Below are positions 47,690 through 61,894 of a DNA stretch of 64,000 nt, one piece after another; position 1 is the stretch's first letter, and each line of letters starts with the position of its first letter. The DNA comes from Casuarina equisetifolia (Eukaryota > Streptophyta > Magnoliopsida > Fagales > Casuarinaceae), in NCBI GenBank assembly GCA_028551475.1, contig CM052357.1, forward strand, positions 3,224,001-3,288,000. Direction: 5' to 3'. A program made the position numbers and the translations under genes. The notes under the pieces are model-generated. The model was not told where the DNA came from and ran no database searches. It saw only the letters and a list, made by a program, of their open reading frames with translations.

Positions 47690-49120
47690 TGTTCGGTGAA
47701 TTTTAAATACAAGTGAACATGTCGAACAAGTAATATAATGATAAGAAAAGTATCGTCCCACGAAGATTGGTGAATACTAAACTAATTAAATACTAATGAT
47801 GAATAAATCCTAAAATTTATCTAGCAAATCAAAATATTGTTGATGATGAATTAAAATTTAAAACTTTCAAAACGAAAACTCAAGACTAATTAAAATTGAA
47901 TCCAAGTAAGAAAAATCAAGATGAGAAACATGTTAGAGCTTCCGATTTCACCATAACTACTAGATATGAATTTTTATACTTTATGCCTACAAGAATGATA
48001 TTACCCATGTGATGGCGGAACTTCCTAATTTATTTACTATCCTATGTCTAGGTATAGCAAACCTATTTAGTTCATTAATTCACTATATCTCTATATGTGA
48101 ATTGAAACAAACCAAATGCATTAGGATTTGTGAACATTCCTGGTTTACAATAAATCTTTCGATCATCTTATCACCAAAAGCCACACAAATAACATGGTAT
48201 ATGTCTATCCACATTTAATTCATGGTTATATATTATAAGAAGCAATTGCATATTATTACCTCTCAGTCTTAAATATGCACATCAAATCATTCAAGTGGTG
48301 GCCAATCACTTAGAAGCATTAAGCATAATAATATATAACTCACATAAATAAAATATCTTGCAAAACATAAAAACTTATAAAATTCACATCATCATAGTTA
48401 GGCTACATCTTCGCTCTAACAAAAGAAGTTTAGAACATAATAAAATAACAAACCAAAGCAATAGTAGAAATTAAGCAAAACATCTTAAATAAAAAAAAAA
48501 ACAGGAAAGTTGTCACCACACTATCTTTTCTTTAAGAATTCTTTACAGAATTCCTATAATTCAAGAATGATAAGAAATAGAGGGAAGCTTTCGCGCCTCT
48601 ATTTCTCTTTTTCTTTCTTGGTTTTCTCTTTCTTCTCTCACTTTTTCTCTCTTCCTTGGTTGATTTCGGCGGCAACACACGGCTTCTTCTTCTTTTCTCT
48701 CTCTTCTCTCTCCTATTCTCCTCTACTCTTGTGCGGCGCCTTCTCCTCCCCTTTTAATTCACGTTCCTTTGCCTTTTTATTCTATCTTGGGATGCGTGCC
48801 CTAAGATTCTCCCTTAATAATTCACTTTTTTGCCCCTTTTCCTTTATTTCCTTTCTTGTCCTTTTTTGTCCTTTTCCTCCTCTTTTGCTGCTTTACACGT
48901 TGCCTCCTCTTTTCTTCTTTTGACTTCTTTTTCTTTCCTTGTCTTCTTCACGTGCCTTTTTGTAACTTTCTCTTCCTTTATTTCTTTTGCTCTTTTGGGG
49001 TTTGCTGCATAAATAACACCAGTTTACATAAATATATCAAAACTTAAATATTATCTTATAAAACTTGTATTATTTATATCCTAAAATAGTCAAAATAACT
49101 CTATAAAAATAGAGTTATCA
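47690..49120 (-). repeat. 3' LTR of Athila-like element 2
   Basis: Matches 11452-12882, including the bases that distinguish it from the 5' LTR. Confidence 0.92.
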
Positions 49121-49135
49121 AAACCCCCAAACTTG
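49121..49135 (-). other. Polypurine tract of element 2
   Basis: AAGTTTGGGGGTTTT on the minus strand directly before the 3' LTR. A second run of the same core lies at 50497-50514 in the noncoding 3' region. Confidence 0.7.
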
Positions 49136-50728
49136 ACATTTTGCTAGTCCTCGAGCAAAAGTAAGAGATAATAGTTTCAGACAAAACCCTTTCTTGAAAT
49201 TCACTCAAAATTGCTCAACTTAACAATTCAAAGAAAAAATATAACTTTCATGCAAACACAACAATTATTCATAAGATAAGATAGACTCTTAACTATGTTG
49301 ACCATGTTCGTATGTGTGAGTGTGAGTCCTTATCTTTTCAACTATATGCACTCTAAATAGATCCACATTAATATGCAATCTCTCAAAATCTTTAACCAAA
49401 CCTCATAGGTTTGCTTTTCATTCCTCTCTCCACTAATGTAGGCCAATCATCTAACCAAGAATCAATAGGACTTTTATAAGCTTGTAATGTAAGTCTGGGC
49501 TAGGGGTAAGATGAAAGTCATTTAGGCTAAATTCACCCATGAACACATTGCTTTCTAGGATCTAATTTAAGCTTTTGTCACTTCCTTTCTTTGCTTTCTT
49601 CTTCTTCTTCTTCTTCTTCTTCTTTTTTTTTTTTTTTTTTGCAAATGATCTTTCTATCACAAATTCTCTCATTTATTTCTTCCCAAAAATACTTGATTTC
49701 ACTTGGATTTTGACACTCACAAAAGTCACAATCATGCTTGCAATTATAAAGCAAGTAGTAGGACTAGAAATGTAATCATTATAATCTTATCTTGTTGATG
49801 ACATCCAACTACTGTGCAAAAGTCAATTTCTAAACCTTTAGTTGCTTGAATTTGACAATAAGCAATAAGAGAATTCCATTCTTAGACAAATGTTGCATTT
49901 CCTTTTTTTTTTTTGCATTCACAAAAGCAACATATTATGCTACATAATCATTGCAATTAATATCCTTCCCATATAACATCCTTCCCCTCGACTTCTCTTT
50001 CACTCAAAATCAACATGTTCAAGGGTGCGGGACGAAAAGATAATTTATCAAAGGCTCAAAGGTATATATATGTGGGTGTCAAAATAAAAAAATGGATATA
50101 AATCAAGGCTCAGCGGGGTGACTGGTGATAAATAAATAAGGTTGGCTTGAAAGGCTCAAACGATCCAAAGAATGGCCTAAATCATTTTCTCAATTAGATG
50201 CAGCCTAGGATTTCGCCTCAAGAGAAAATCAAACAAATTCTAAGATTCAGGTGAGATCTAAGAAAATCACATACTTCACATGAATGTTCTCTAGAGATAG
50301 ACACAATTTAAAAAATGAAGGACTTTTAGTGCTTAATAAATGAATCAACATAATCAGAATCACACTTAACTCACATCACAATTGTAGGTTTGAACAGAAT
50401 CTACATCTTCCTAAGAATCGCTAAGAATTCAAAACAAAGGGTTTAATCATGACATGAGAAAAATTCAATTATATTTAGCAAGAAAAGATTTATTTTCCCA
50501 CCCCCAAACTTGAATGGAGCATTGTCCTCAATGTAAAAAGAAATAAAGCAAAAATAAAGGTAAAATAGGAATGAGAAAACTCCCCTGATTGTAGGTGATA
50601 GCCATAGAAAGCTTTGAGGAGATGGTGGTGACAAAATTTTCAACAAAAGAACCAATAAAATGCTTGGGTTGCCTCCCAAGAAGCGCTTGCTTTATAGTTT
50701 TCAGCCAAACTATCTTCAATGTTGCTAC
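49136..50728 (-). other. Noncoding 3' region of element 2
   Basis: Copy of 12898-14490; no env-like frame. Confidence 0.7.
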
Positions 50729-53669
50729 TCAAGGAGGAAGAAGATCAATGGTAGTCTTCTGCATATTGACTCCCTCAAAGTAGGGCTTCAAACGCTGACC
50801 ATTCACCTTAAACGTGCCTTGGGTGTCATTTGCAACTTCTATTGCTCCATATGGGAATACCTTAGTGACTATGAAAGGGCCAGACCATCGAGACCGCAAT
50901 TTACCTGGAAACAATTTAAGACGAGAATGATAAAGTAATACTTTTTGGCCAACCACAAACTCTCTCCTTAATATGTGTTTGTCATGCCATCTTTTTGTCC
51001 GCTCCTTGTATATTTTGGCATTTTCGTAGGCCTCATCTCGTAATTCCTGCAATTCATTCAGTTGCAACAATCGAGTTTCACCTGCAGACTGCATATCAAA
51101 GTTCAAAAATTTCAAAGCCCAATATGCTTTATGCTCTAATTCTACCGGTAGATGACAAGCCTTCCCAAACACTAGCCTAAAAGGAGACATTCCAATTGGT
51201 GTTTTGAATGCTGTTCTATAGGCTCAAAGTGCATCATAAAGTTTCATTGACCAATCTTTCCTTGAGGCATTCACAGTTTTTTCCAAAATTCTCTTAATTT
51301 CCCTATTTGATATCTCAACTTGACCACTAGTCTGAGGGTGATAAGGGGTAGCAATCTTATGGGTAACCCCATACTTACCCAAAAGTGCTTCAAATTGTTT
51401 GTTGCAAAAATGGGTCCCTCTATCACTTATGATTGCCCTAGGAGTGCCAAAACGGGTAAAAATATTTTTCTTTAAGAATTTAACCACAACCTTAGCATCA
51501 TTTATTGGCAACGCTACTGCTTCTACCCACTTAGACACATACTCAACAGCCACCAAAATATACATATTTCCATAAGAAGGTGGAAAGGGTCCCATGAAAT
51601 CAATACCCCAAACATCAAATAACTCACACACAACAACATTGTTTAGAGGCATCTCATGTTTCCTAGAAATATTCCCAGTTCTTTGACATTGATCACATGC
51701 AACTACATATGAATATGCATCTCTAAAAAGTGTAGGCCAATAAAATCCAGACTGTAAAACCTTAGCTGCAGTTCTGGTGGCACCAAAATGACCACAAGCT
51801 TCTCTAGCATGACAATGGTGTAGGATACTAGCCATCTCTTCCTCAGGAACACATCTCCTTATAACCTGGTCTACACATACTTTAAACAAGAAAGGCTCTT
51901 CCCAAAAATAATGTTTGAGGTCAGAAAAGAATTTTTTTCTTTGTTGATATGACATTTCAGGAGGAAGAACATTACTTACCAAATAATTGACAAAATCAGC
52001 ATACTAGGGAATTTGGATGGATTGGAGCGCAAAAATGTTTTCGTCGGGAAATTCTTCCATAATCGGTTGATCTTCTTCCTTTAGATTGGGAATTCTGGAC
52101 AAATGATCTGCAACTAGATTTTTGGTCCCTTTCTTATCCTTGATCTCCAAATCGAACTCTTGTAGCAAGAGAATCCACCTTATTAACCTAGGTTTTGATT
52201 CTTTCTTTTCAAGTAGATGCTTGAGAGCAGAATGGTCAGAATAAACAATAACTTTGGAACCAATTAGATAAGAACGAAATTTATCAAAAGCAAATACTAC
52301 TGCCAAAAGTTCTTTTTTTGTTGTTGAATAATTCAATTGTGCACCTGACAAGGTTCGACTGGCATAGTGATTGGTCTGAAAAACTCCATTCTTCCGTTGT
52401 CCCAAAACAGCTCCTACTGCAAAATCACTAGCATCACACATTAGCTCAAAAGGTAAGTCCCATTCTGGTGCTGCCATGATTGGTGCTGATATTAACTTTT
52501 CCTTTAAAGTGTTAAAAGGCTGCAAGCATTCATCAGAAAAGTTATATTTCACATCTTTAACCAACAAACTTGAAAGAGGTCTAGCGATTTTAGAAAAATC
52601 TTTTATGAATCGCCTATAGAATCCTGCATGCCCTAAAAAGCCTCTAACAAGTTTCACTGATGTTGGTGGGGGCAGTTTTGCAATGACCTCCACTTTAGCT
52701 CGATCAACCTCTAATCCTTTTTTAGATATCTTATGCCCAAGCACTATTCCTTCCCAGGGACTGTCTGAGATAGGATAAATGATCCCTGCATCAAGCAACT
52801 TGATTACCTCAGCCTTCACCACTTCTTGCATCTTTGGATTTAATCGCCTTTGAGGTTGAACAGTAGCTTTGTACTGCTCTTCCATCAAAATCTTGTGCAT
52901 GCAAAGTGAAGGACTAATTCCCTTGATGTCAGCTATTTTCCATCCAATTGCTCTTTTATGCTCTCTCAACACCTGAAGTAATTTCTTTTCCATTGATTCT
53001 GTCAAAGAAGAAGATATAATTACTGGCAAAGTAGAAACTTCATCTAAATAAACATATTTCAAATGAGAAGGTAAGGGCTTGAGTTCAAAATTTGGAGGCT
53101 CTTCAATCGATGGCTTAGGTTTTGTCATGTGTTGTCCTAACTCCTCAAACTGTAGTGCCTTTTGCTGTAAATATGGTGGATTTGCCTCCATGAGATTGGC
53201 ATACTCCTGTATCTCTTCACTTTCAATTTCTTCATTCTTTGAGTGAACCAAGCATGCTTCAAGTGGATCCTTGAAAACCTTTTCTTGAAAAATCTTATTC
53301 ACAAACTTATCAATTGTCTCAACCCTAAAGCAAGAACTATCATCAGATGGATGTTTCATAGCAGTAAAAACATTAAAAGTGACAGAATCATTTTGAACTC
53401 TTAATATTAACTTCCCTTGTTGTACATCAATCAAAGCTCTTCCTGTTGCTAGAAAAGGTCGACCTAAGATAAGTGGTACCTCAAAGTCTTCCTCCATGTC
53501 AAGTACTATAAAATCTGCAGGAAAAATGAATTTGTCAACTTTTACCAATACATCTTCTACAATGCCCCTCAGATATTTAATTGATCGATCAGCCAATTGT
53601 AGGGACACTGTGGTTGGCTTCACTTCACCCAATCCTAATTTCCTGAAAACAGAAAAAGGCATTAGATTA
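50729..53669 (-). pseudogene. pol region of Athila-like element 2 (broken)
   Basis: Same parts as in copy 1: protease, RT-related sequence, RNase H, and integrase with HHCC region and catalytic core. Confidence 0.85.
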
Positions 53670-55462
53670 ATACTAGCTCCTAAATCACATAATGCCTTAT
53701 CAAAGTGAGAATCTCCAATAGTACAAGGAATTGTAAAACTCCCTGGATCTTTTAATTTTGGAGGCAGTTTGTTTTGTAAGATGGCTGAGCATTCTTCAGT
53801 TAGCTTCACAGTTTCATACTCTTCCAGCTTCCTTTTGTTTTTCAATATCTCCTTAAGAAATTTTGCATAACTGGGCATTTGAGCTAATGCATCTGCAAAA
53901 GGAATGTTAATATGCAATTTTTTAAATACATCAAGAAATTTAGAAAACTGCTTATCTATTTTATGTTGCTGGAGTCTCTGAGGAAATGGAACTGGAGGCA
54001 CATAAGGCTTGGGATTATCAAGGAATAATGTCCTCTTGGTTGCCTCCTCAGGCTGCGTGCTAACATCATCTTCCTTATCCCTGACATTTTCCTTCTCAAC
54101 ATCATCTTTTCCCACTTGTTTGCCATTTCTCAAGGTTATTACCTTTGCATCTTCTATAGGATTTTTCTTTGTGCTACTTGGCAATGAACCTTGTTGTCTT
54201 CCAGAAATCATATTAGCCAACTGACCTATTTGCACCTCTAAATTTCGAATTGAAGCTTCTTGGTTTTGCATTCTTGTTTCGTTGTTCTGTAACATCTTGG
54301 CAACCATTTCCTTTAAGTTAGGCTTCTTTTCTTCTGGTTGCCTGAACCCTGGTGGTGGCCTCATTGCATTAGAATTACTCCATGAAAAATTTGGGTGGTT
54401 ACGCCATCCCGGATTGTAAGTGTTGGAGTATGGATTATTTTGTGGCCTATTTGAATTTCCAACATAATTAGCATCTTCGCTACCCTGTGCAAAGGTGTTA
54501 CCTACTTGGCACTCTATGCTTGCATGTCCTCCACCACAATGATCACATAATATGTTCTGAATCCTCATGACTGGAGCACTCAGGTTATCTATTTTCTTGT
54601 TGAGTTTTTCAATTTGTGCATACATTGCAGTGTAAGCATCTACTTCATGAATTCCACTAGCTTTCCTCACTGGTGACCTCTCAGTAGGCCATTGGTAACT
54701 ATTATTTGCCATTTCCTCCAAAAGATCATATGCTTCTTCTGGTGTCTTATTGTTCAAAGCCCCTCCTGTAGCTGCATCAAGCATAAAACGAAGATTTGTA
54801 CTAGACCCATTATAGAAAGTTTGTACTTGTAACCATATGGGTAGTCCATGTTGTGGACATTTTCTTAAAAGCTCCTTGAATCTTTCCCAAGCTTCATACA
54901 ATGATTCATTGTCCATCTGCATAAAAGCGGTAATATCGTTACGCATTTTTGTAGATTTTGCTGGAGGAAAGAACTTACTAAGAAATTTCTGAGCTAAATC
55001 ATCCCATGTTGTAATTGATCCTGCAGGAAGAGAAGAAAGCCAACTTTTAGCTTTGTCTTTTAAAGAAAATGGGAATAGCCTTAATCTAACAGCATCATCT
55101 GTGACTCCATTGTATTTAATCATGTCACAGATTTCAAGAAAAGCATCAATGTGAGCATTTGGATCATCGTTTGGTAGCCCACTAAATTGCACAGAATTTT
55201 GAAGCATCTGAATGAGTGCTGGCTTGATTTCAAAGTTGTTTGCTTGAATTGCAGGCCTTTTGATGCTTGATGTGGCACCCTGAACTGTTGGTGCAACATA
55301 TTCTTTTAGAAGCTTGCGTGGATCATCATTCTCTGCCATTTTTGTAACTTTACTTCTTTGTTCTCTTAGCTCCTTTCGTTGCTTTCTGACTGTGCGTTCA
55401 ATTTCTGGGTCAAGATTAACAAGTTGTTCTCTTTGGCTACGGGTCATGCATGTTTGTAACAA
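53669..55462 (-). pseudogene. gag region of Athila-like element 2
   Basis: The frame is open from MLQTCMTRSQREQLVNLDPE at 55462; the MAENDD start used for copy 1 is at 55339. It has the same gag core, CCHC knuckle and coiled segment. Confidence 0.85.
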
Positions 55463-55662
55463 TTCTAAAAAGTAGCAACTAAAAAAAATGATTGATTTTT
55501 TTTTTTAATTAAATTTTTTTTAATGTAAAAATAACAATAATAAAGCAAAGCAAAATTAAAATCTAACAAAACAAAAAAAAATCGTTTTTTTTTTAAAGAA
55601 AATAAAAACTAGATTAAACTTAGAATTATTTAGTATTAATATTAATGAGTAGTAAAACAACC

Positions 55663-55682
55663 AATCCCCGGCAACGGCGCCA
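55663..55682 (-). other. Primer-binding site, tRNA-Asp(GTC), element 2
   Basis: Copy of 19422-19441. Confidence 0.9.
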
Positions 55683-55688
55683 AAAACT

Positions 55689-57126
55689 TGTTCGGTGAAT
55701 TTTAAATACAAGTGAACATGTCGAACAAGTAATATAATGATAAGAAAAGTATCGTTCCACGAAGATTGGTGAATACTAAACTAATTAAATACTAATGATG
55801 AATAAATCCTAAAATTTATCTAGCAAATCAAAATATTGTTGATGATGAATTAAAATTTAAAACTTTTAAAACGAAAACTCAAGACTAATTAAAATTGAAT
55901 CCAAGTAAGAAAAATCAAGATGAGAAACATGTTAGAGCTTCCGATTTCACCATAACTACTAGATATGAATTTTTATAGTTTATGCCTACAAGAATGATAT
56001 TACCCATGTGATGGCGGAACTTCCTAATTTATTTACTATCCTATGTCTAGGTATAGCAAACCTATTTAGTTCATTAATTCACTATATCTCTATATGTGAA
56101 TTGAAACAAACCAAATGCATTAGGATTTGTGAATATTCCTGGTTTATAATAAATCTTTCGATCATCTTATCACCAAAAGCCACACAAATAACATGGTATA
56201 TGTCTATCCACATTTAATTCATGGTTATATATTATAAGAAGCAATTGCATATTATTACCTCTCAGTCTCAAATATGCACATCAAATCATTCAAGTGGTGG
56301 CCAATCACTTAAAAACATTAAGCATAATAATATATAACTCACATAAATAAAATATCTTGCAAAACATAAAAACTTATAAAATTCACATCATCATAGTTAG
56401 GCTACATCTTCGCTCTAACAAAAGAAGTTTAGAACATAATAAAATAACAAACCAAAGCAATAGTAGAAATTAAGCAAAACATCTTAAATAAAAAAAAACA
56501 GGAAAGTTGTCACCACACTGTCTTTTCTTTAAGAATTCTTTACAGAATTCCTATAATTCAAGAATGATAAGAAATAGAGGGAAGCTTTCACGCCTCTATT
56601 TCTCTTTTTCTTTCTTGGTTTTCTCTTTCTTCTCTCACTTTTTCTCTCTTCCTTGGTTGATTTCGGCGGCAACACACGGCTTCTTCTTCTTTTCTCTCTC
56701 TTCTCTCTCTTCTCTCTCCTATTCTCCTCTACTCTTGTGCGGCGCCTTCTCCTCCCCTTTTAATTCACGTTCCTTTGTCTTTTTATTCTATCTTGGGATG
56801 CGTGCCCTAAGATTCTCCCTTAATAATTCACTTTTTTGCCCCTTTTCCTTTATTTCCTTTCTTGTCCTTTTTTGTCCTTTTCCTCCTCTTTTGCTGCTTT
56901 ACACGTTGCCTCATCTTTTCTTCTTTTGACTTCTTTTTCTTTCCTTGTCTTCTTCACGTGCCTTTTTGTAACTTTCTCTTCCTTTATTTCTTTTGCTCTT
57001 TTGGGGTTTGCTGCATAAATAACACCAGTTTACATAAATATATCAAAACTTAAATATTATCTTATAAAACTTGTATTATTTATATCCTAAAATAGTCAAA
57101 ATAACTCTATAAAAATAGAGTTATCA
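55689..57126 (-). repeat. 5' LTR of Athila-like element 2
   Basis: Matches 19448-20884, including the terminal 10-bp palindrome at 57101-57124. Confidence 0.92.
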
Positions 57127-59012
57127 CGGATCAATCTGAGAAGCATAGCTGGTTGAGAAGGATTTGCTGCTTTACTAGGCTTGGTAAGTTTGGCAATGCC
57201 GCTTAGCGACCGGTTCGAATTGCAGCATTTAAAACTAAGAGGCTCGTGCTTAGGCCGGCTTTGCTGCGAGGAAAGCGAAAATGGGTTACGCCGGATGACG
57301 AGGACAGCTTTGTAAGCTGCCCGCATGTGCTACTCATCCGTCTCTCAAGTTCCGACGTGGCCATCCCCGAACACCTTGTTCACTCCGATATAGATAGCTT
57401 GCAGCTACCTATCTTATTTAACGGGAAATTATTTGAATAAATTTCAGATATCGTTAATAAGTTTGATCTTTTCAGGTTGCTTTAGTTTTCCCTTAGTCTT
57501 ACCGTTGCTCCTTTGGATTTTTCTCGTCTATCCAAACAAACACAAATTCGGGCGGACTTGATTTGCAACAAGGCGAAGTTAATTTAGAGTCGACGCTTAC
57601 ACAATTCCAATAATAATTTTATAAAAACTAAACAGAGAGGTTGAGGCTAATATCTTGCATTTGATGGTAGGATCAAAGAGTGAAGGTTTAAGCAAGTTGG
57701 TTCTTCTCAGTATCATCCATTGAAACAAGGTTCAAGTTGATCAGCGAAGCCCCAAATGCATCGCTTTTGGAGCCCAACAAAACTTTTCGTGAAAAAAAAT
57801 GGGGAACCCAGCATCGGCTGTGTTCCTACTGCGTCCTTTTGCTTTGTTGTTCTGTGCATAAATGCCAAGACCTTAGCCGCAGATCCTCCCATTTGTCTTA
57901 CTGTGCCAGTCTACTTCAGCATCCACCTCGAAGTTTCATCAACCAGGGAACTCACACCATTTTAGCATTGAAATGCCATTGCAACTAGTGGATAAGCATT
58001 TCTATGTTTTCCTTTGAATATGCGACCATTCAACATCAAATAAAGTTTTAGTAATGGTTAGGTAAAATAAATTGGAATCAGTGACGTAGAGTGATTAGAA
58101 TTCAGTACATTTAGCATGTTTCATTTCAAGATTGGGACAAATTTCAAGTTAATCAAATATTAGCAATAGAAAAGGAAAACCAACAAGCAATTATTGAAAC
58201 AACACTCAATTATAAGAAATAAAAAAAAATAAAAAAAGCAAAGATACTATATGGGCTCTTTCTACTATAACGGGGTCAGACTTGGATACATGGAATATGC
58301 TTGAGACATAGTGTGGAAGAATTAATGAAACAATAATGCAGTAAACAAGAAAAGAGAGAGAAGGAGCAACATCTTACCCTTAATTGAATAAGATCGGGCC
58401 CAAACTTGTGACCAGTAGTTCCGTTGGCCTGATCGTACCGATCAAGCTATCAAGACATTAAGACAGGAAGGCCTGCACCAATTGAACCAATCAACCCATC
58501 AAGACATTTCCCTTATGGGCCCCAAGACATTGAGGCCAGACAATTTGAAAGTTCTGAATCCGAGAGCTAAAGGAAGGCTTCGTGTGCAATTTACAATATC
58601 ATTTAGTTCTACAAAGTTTTCTTTAGGAAAATATTTTTTAAAAGCCTCTCAACTCAAGAGTTAGAAGGCAAAATGATTGTTTAAAACTTTAACCTCACAA
58701 ATATTATTCACATATCTAATGAACAAATGATGATCTACGCTCGTGAAGATAATTCCACTCTCTCATCCAAATCATTCCCAATTGCCTGCCAACTAATGTT
58801 CGAGTTGTTCGTTTTCATCCATGTCATCCAGAATAATAATAATAAAAATTATGTACTTAATGTCATCATATGTACTTAATTCCTTATGTAATTCATACCC
58901 TCAAAATGATTTCTTATACTTGTTTTTGTGGACTAACTAGACAATGTTTTTCTTTTTGTTCCCCACAGCTCCAGTGAAGTGCAGGGCCCAGACCAACCAG
59001 TCTGGAGTTTGA

Positions 59013-59220
59013 TTTAGTCCAGGATCTTAGTGAGCTCCAAGTGTCATTTCAAGAAATATAATTCTGTCAAATCACAAGTGAGTACTTATTCTTGGATTGC
59101 TTCTAACTGTTCGGCAACAATGTATTTTTCTTCCTAAGTTTTCACCATCTGTAAAGAAATCGCCTTTTCTTTTGGAGCAGCATGAAGATGATAAAAAAAG
59201 AGAAGCTTGTTAGGACACAT
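59013..59220 (-). pseudogene. TIR exon fragment B (right arm)
   Basis: Copy of 22771-22978. Confidence 0.7.
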
Positions 59221-59918
59221 GGTTATTAATAGGTTTGGATGTTTTGCTAGATTTTATTTTAGGATCATCATATTCCATCATGCTTTTGAATTGACTTTTC
59301 AATAGCCAACCCACTACAACCTACTTCCAAGTGGCCTGCATTTCTTCCAGCCCTTTAACCTTCTCTACTTTTCCTAGGTCCATGCCTACTTCCAAGTAGG
59401 CCGCATTGCTTCCAGTCCCCTTACCGTGCTAATGTTTCTCCCTCCGAAGGTGTTTTACAGGATTTTACTTCAGAATCGCGACACTTTCATTGCCTGAAGG
59501 CAGAACGTAAGAGGAGTGACAGATGATAAAAAGCATTAGCTTAAGAAAACTTAAGGATGATAAATGGCAGAATGTAAGTGAAAAATGATGAAAATAGAAG
59601 TAAGAAGCAGCCTAAGAAGTCGGAAAAAGTGTCCGATCTCCCCAAAGCAAGAATGAATGGCGCCGGTTTGACGGGCGTCTTTGTCGTGGAAACTGAGCAA
59701 AAACACATTTATTGAGTAGATGCCGAAGATGAAGACGCTTCTGAGCGTCAATCCACCGCACAGATTCGTTACGTGGCAAGATTTGGCAAGTTTGCGGGAA
59801 TTTCAGGTTGCATGCGTAAAAAAACGTATCTAGAGAGATTTAAATACGAGCAAATTTAAGGAAGTTGGACCATAGGGTATGTTCCTCAAAAGCACTCTTC
59901 ATGAATTTTTTGGGGGCA

Positions 59919-60141
59919 TGTTGGGAATCGTTGTCCCACATCGGCTATGGCCTTATATTTAGGGCCCTTCACCTATCAAGAAGGGAAATCCGAATCCCCA
60001 TCATCCGATAGATGATGCCTCGGATGCGTATCAGGGGCATGGCTGCAAGTATCCTTGGTATTATGCCAAGGGAAACATGCCTCGGGTGTGTATCAATGTG
60101 AATCAGATCCCCACCATCCAGCACCGAAGCCTCCCACAGCA
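59919..60141. mobile_element. Possible short LTR-like insertion (right arm)
   Basis: Copy of 23677-23899. Confidence 0.35.
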
Positions 60142-61715
60142 TTTAGAAAATCCCTTGGTTCTTCTGTACAGTGGCTACATCCACCGATTCCTATGAGGTT
60201 CTTCTGTACAACCTCTTGGTCGTAGCACATTTTCACCGAGTATTTATAGCGTTATTTGAGGATTTTTACGATACGTCATGAGGACCAACGCGGCCGTCGT
60301 TTTATCTAATAGGCGCCGACTTCGATTATTCCTAGGCTACATCTTACACGAGAAATTTTGACGTGACATGTACTCCGATTCATTTCTACAAATTCCTGAG
60401 AGTAGTAAATACGTCGCTTTGTCGGGTCGTGGTATTTTGTGATCATTACATTGTATATTTTTAGCCTGCGTAATCCACAAGGCTTTTATATCATGTAATT
60501 TTGACGTAAGGCTTTTTTATTTGTGGCGTCATGAATATTACTTGACCCTGGAAAAGCCAACACGACTCTACCACACTTGCTGCAACATATCAGCTTCATG
60601 GACTATATCGACTTGTTGGGTCTTCAGTTGTAAAATTCATATGCTTAAAATTCTATTTTCCCTCTTTTTTCCTATGTATAAATAAGGATTTCTTTCTTGT
60701 TTTGGATATTTTAAACTCTCAAAATCAAGTGAAAACAAGCAACCCATTGGCTTTGCGTGAAATGGTCAGAAGCTCATTTCTTGCTCTCAACTCCACGATC
60801 CTTTTAATAGTATTTCGTTGGACAAGTTATGATCAACGGATTGGCAATTTGCCGTTGCTTTCCAATTTCCAAGAATAGTTTTAAGTACAGTGAACAGACG
60901 AGGTTGAATTTCGTAAAACAAAACATATCTCGCTCTTGATGGAAAATACCTTGTATATAAAGGGAGTTACTGCTGTTAAAAGGGGTTTAGTAACCTAGGC
61001 AGATGGGTATGTCGTCTTTATCTGTCATCTTTTGGGACTAAACATGCTTGGTTCTCGTCGGATCAAAGTGTCAAGGTTCCAGCTAGCTAGTTCTACTCAA
61101 CCTCTTCCACAGAAAAGAGTCGTACAGGAAACGGATGCCTTCGTATTTTACAATTTCATGGATGACAATGTTTTAGAAGGATCAACGAAAAGTTGTCATG
61201 ATAAAAAGAAAGATCTCATGGTAAAACCCGCCAACCATAGTTGGCAACCTTGATGTCCTTCTTTCTGTACCGGCCTTGAACTCTCCACCAGGCACAAGAT
61301 CTCTCATCATTAGCTTTAAAAATGCCATTGCAAGTTGAGAAGAAATATTGTAGTTTCTTTTGAGCATGCAACAATATGTCATCGAATAAAGTTCTAGGTT
61401 GGTCAGTTATCATAGAATTAAATGAAATTTGAATTGCATTCAATGGTCTAGAATGAAAATGACCGGAATAGGATTTAAAAAGTAGATTTAGAGTATAAAT
61501 TTTAGCACACAAACAACAAGCAAATGTGTCTACTATACCAAAATATGTACAAAACAATGAGTAAAATCTCTTCCACTGCAAGGTGACTTTCATATTTCTT
61601 GCCCATAATTTAGGCCTTTAGCATGTTTCCTTTCAAGATTTGGAAAAATTCAACATAGTCAAATATTAGCAATAAAACCAAAAAGCCACCAATTAATGAG
61701 TGAAACAAAACTCTT

Positions 61716-61727
61716 AAAGAAAGAAAG

Positions 61728-61770
<43 letters not shown>
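61716..61770. repeat. GA-rich microsatellite (right arm)
   Basis: Copy of 25475-25526 with a longer pure GA run. Confidence 0.9.
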
Positions 61771-61774
<4 letters not shown>

Positions 61775-61894
61775 TTGACACTTTTCTTCTACCCCAACAT
61801 CTTGAAAGGAAGTAGAGTTGTATACATGCAATATGCTCAAGACATATTAAGGCCTACTGGGCAACTCATGAATAATGAAGCACTAACAATTTTT

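Larger units (their letters stand above)
47690..57126 (-). mobile_element. Athila-type Ty3/gypsy LTR element, copy 2 (broken)
   Basis: Copy of 11452-20884 made by the large duplication. It is flanked by the same tggat (47685-47689) and cggat (57127-57131). Gag and most of the following region read as one 1152-codon frame, so this copy is the better preserved, yet it is still broken, with about three breaks. LTR divergence, and hence insertion age, is the same as for copy 1. Confidence 0.92.
57127..61894. repeat. TNL-flank unit 3, right-arm copy
   Basis: Copy of 20885-25650. Differences seen are one substitution near 57772 and the longer GA run. Confidence 0.78.

Noticed and set aside
61610-61840. 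Minus-strand frame with a Leu/Ser run near the GA microsatellite
   Set aside because: It is produced by translation of the microsatellite and is lost in the left arm where the repeat number differs.
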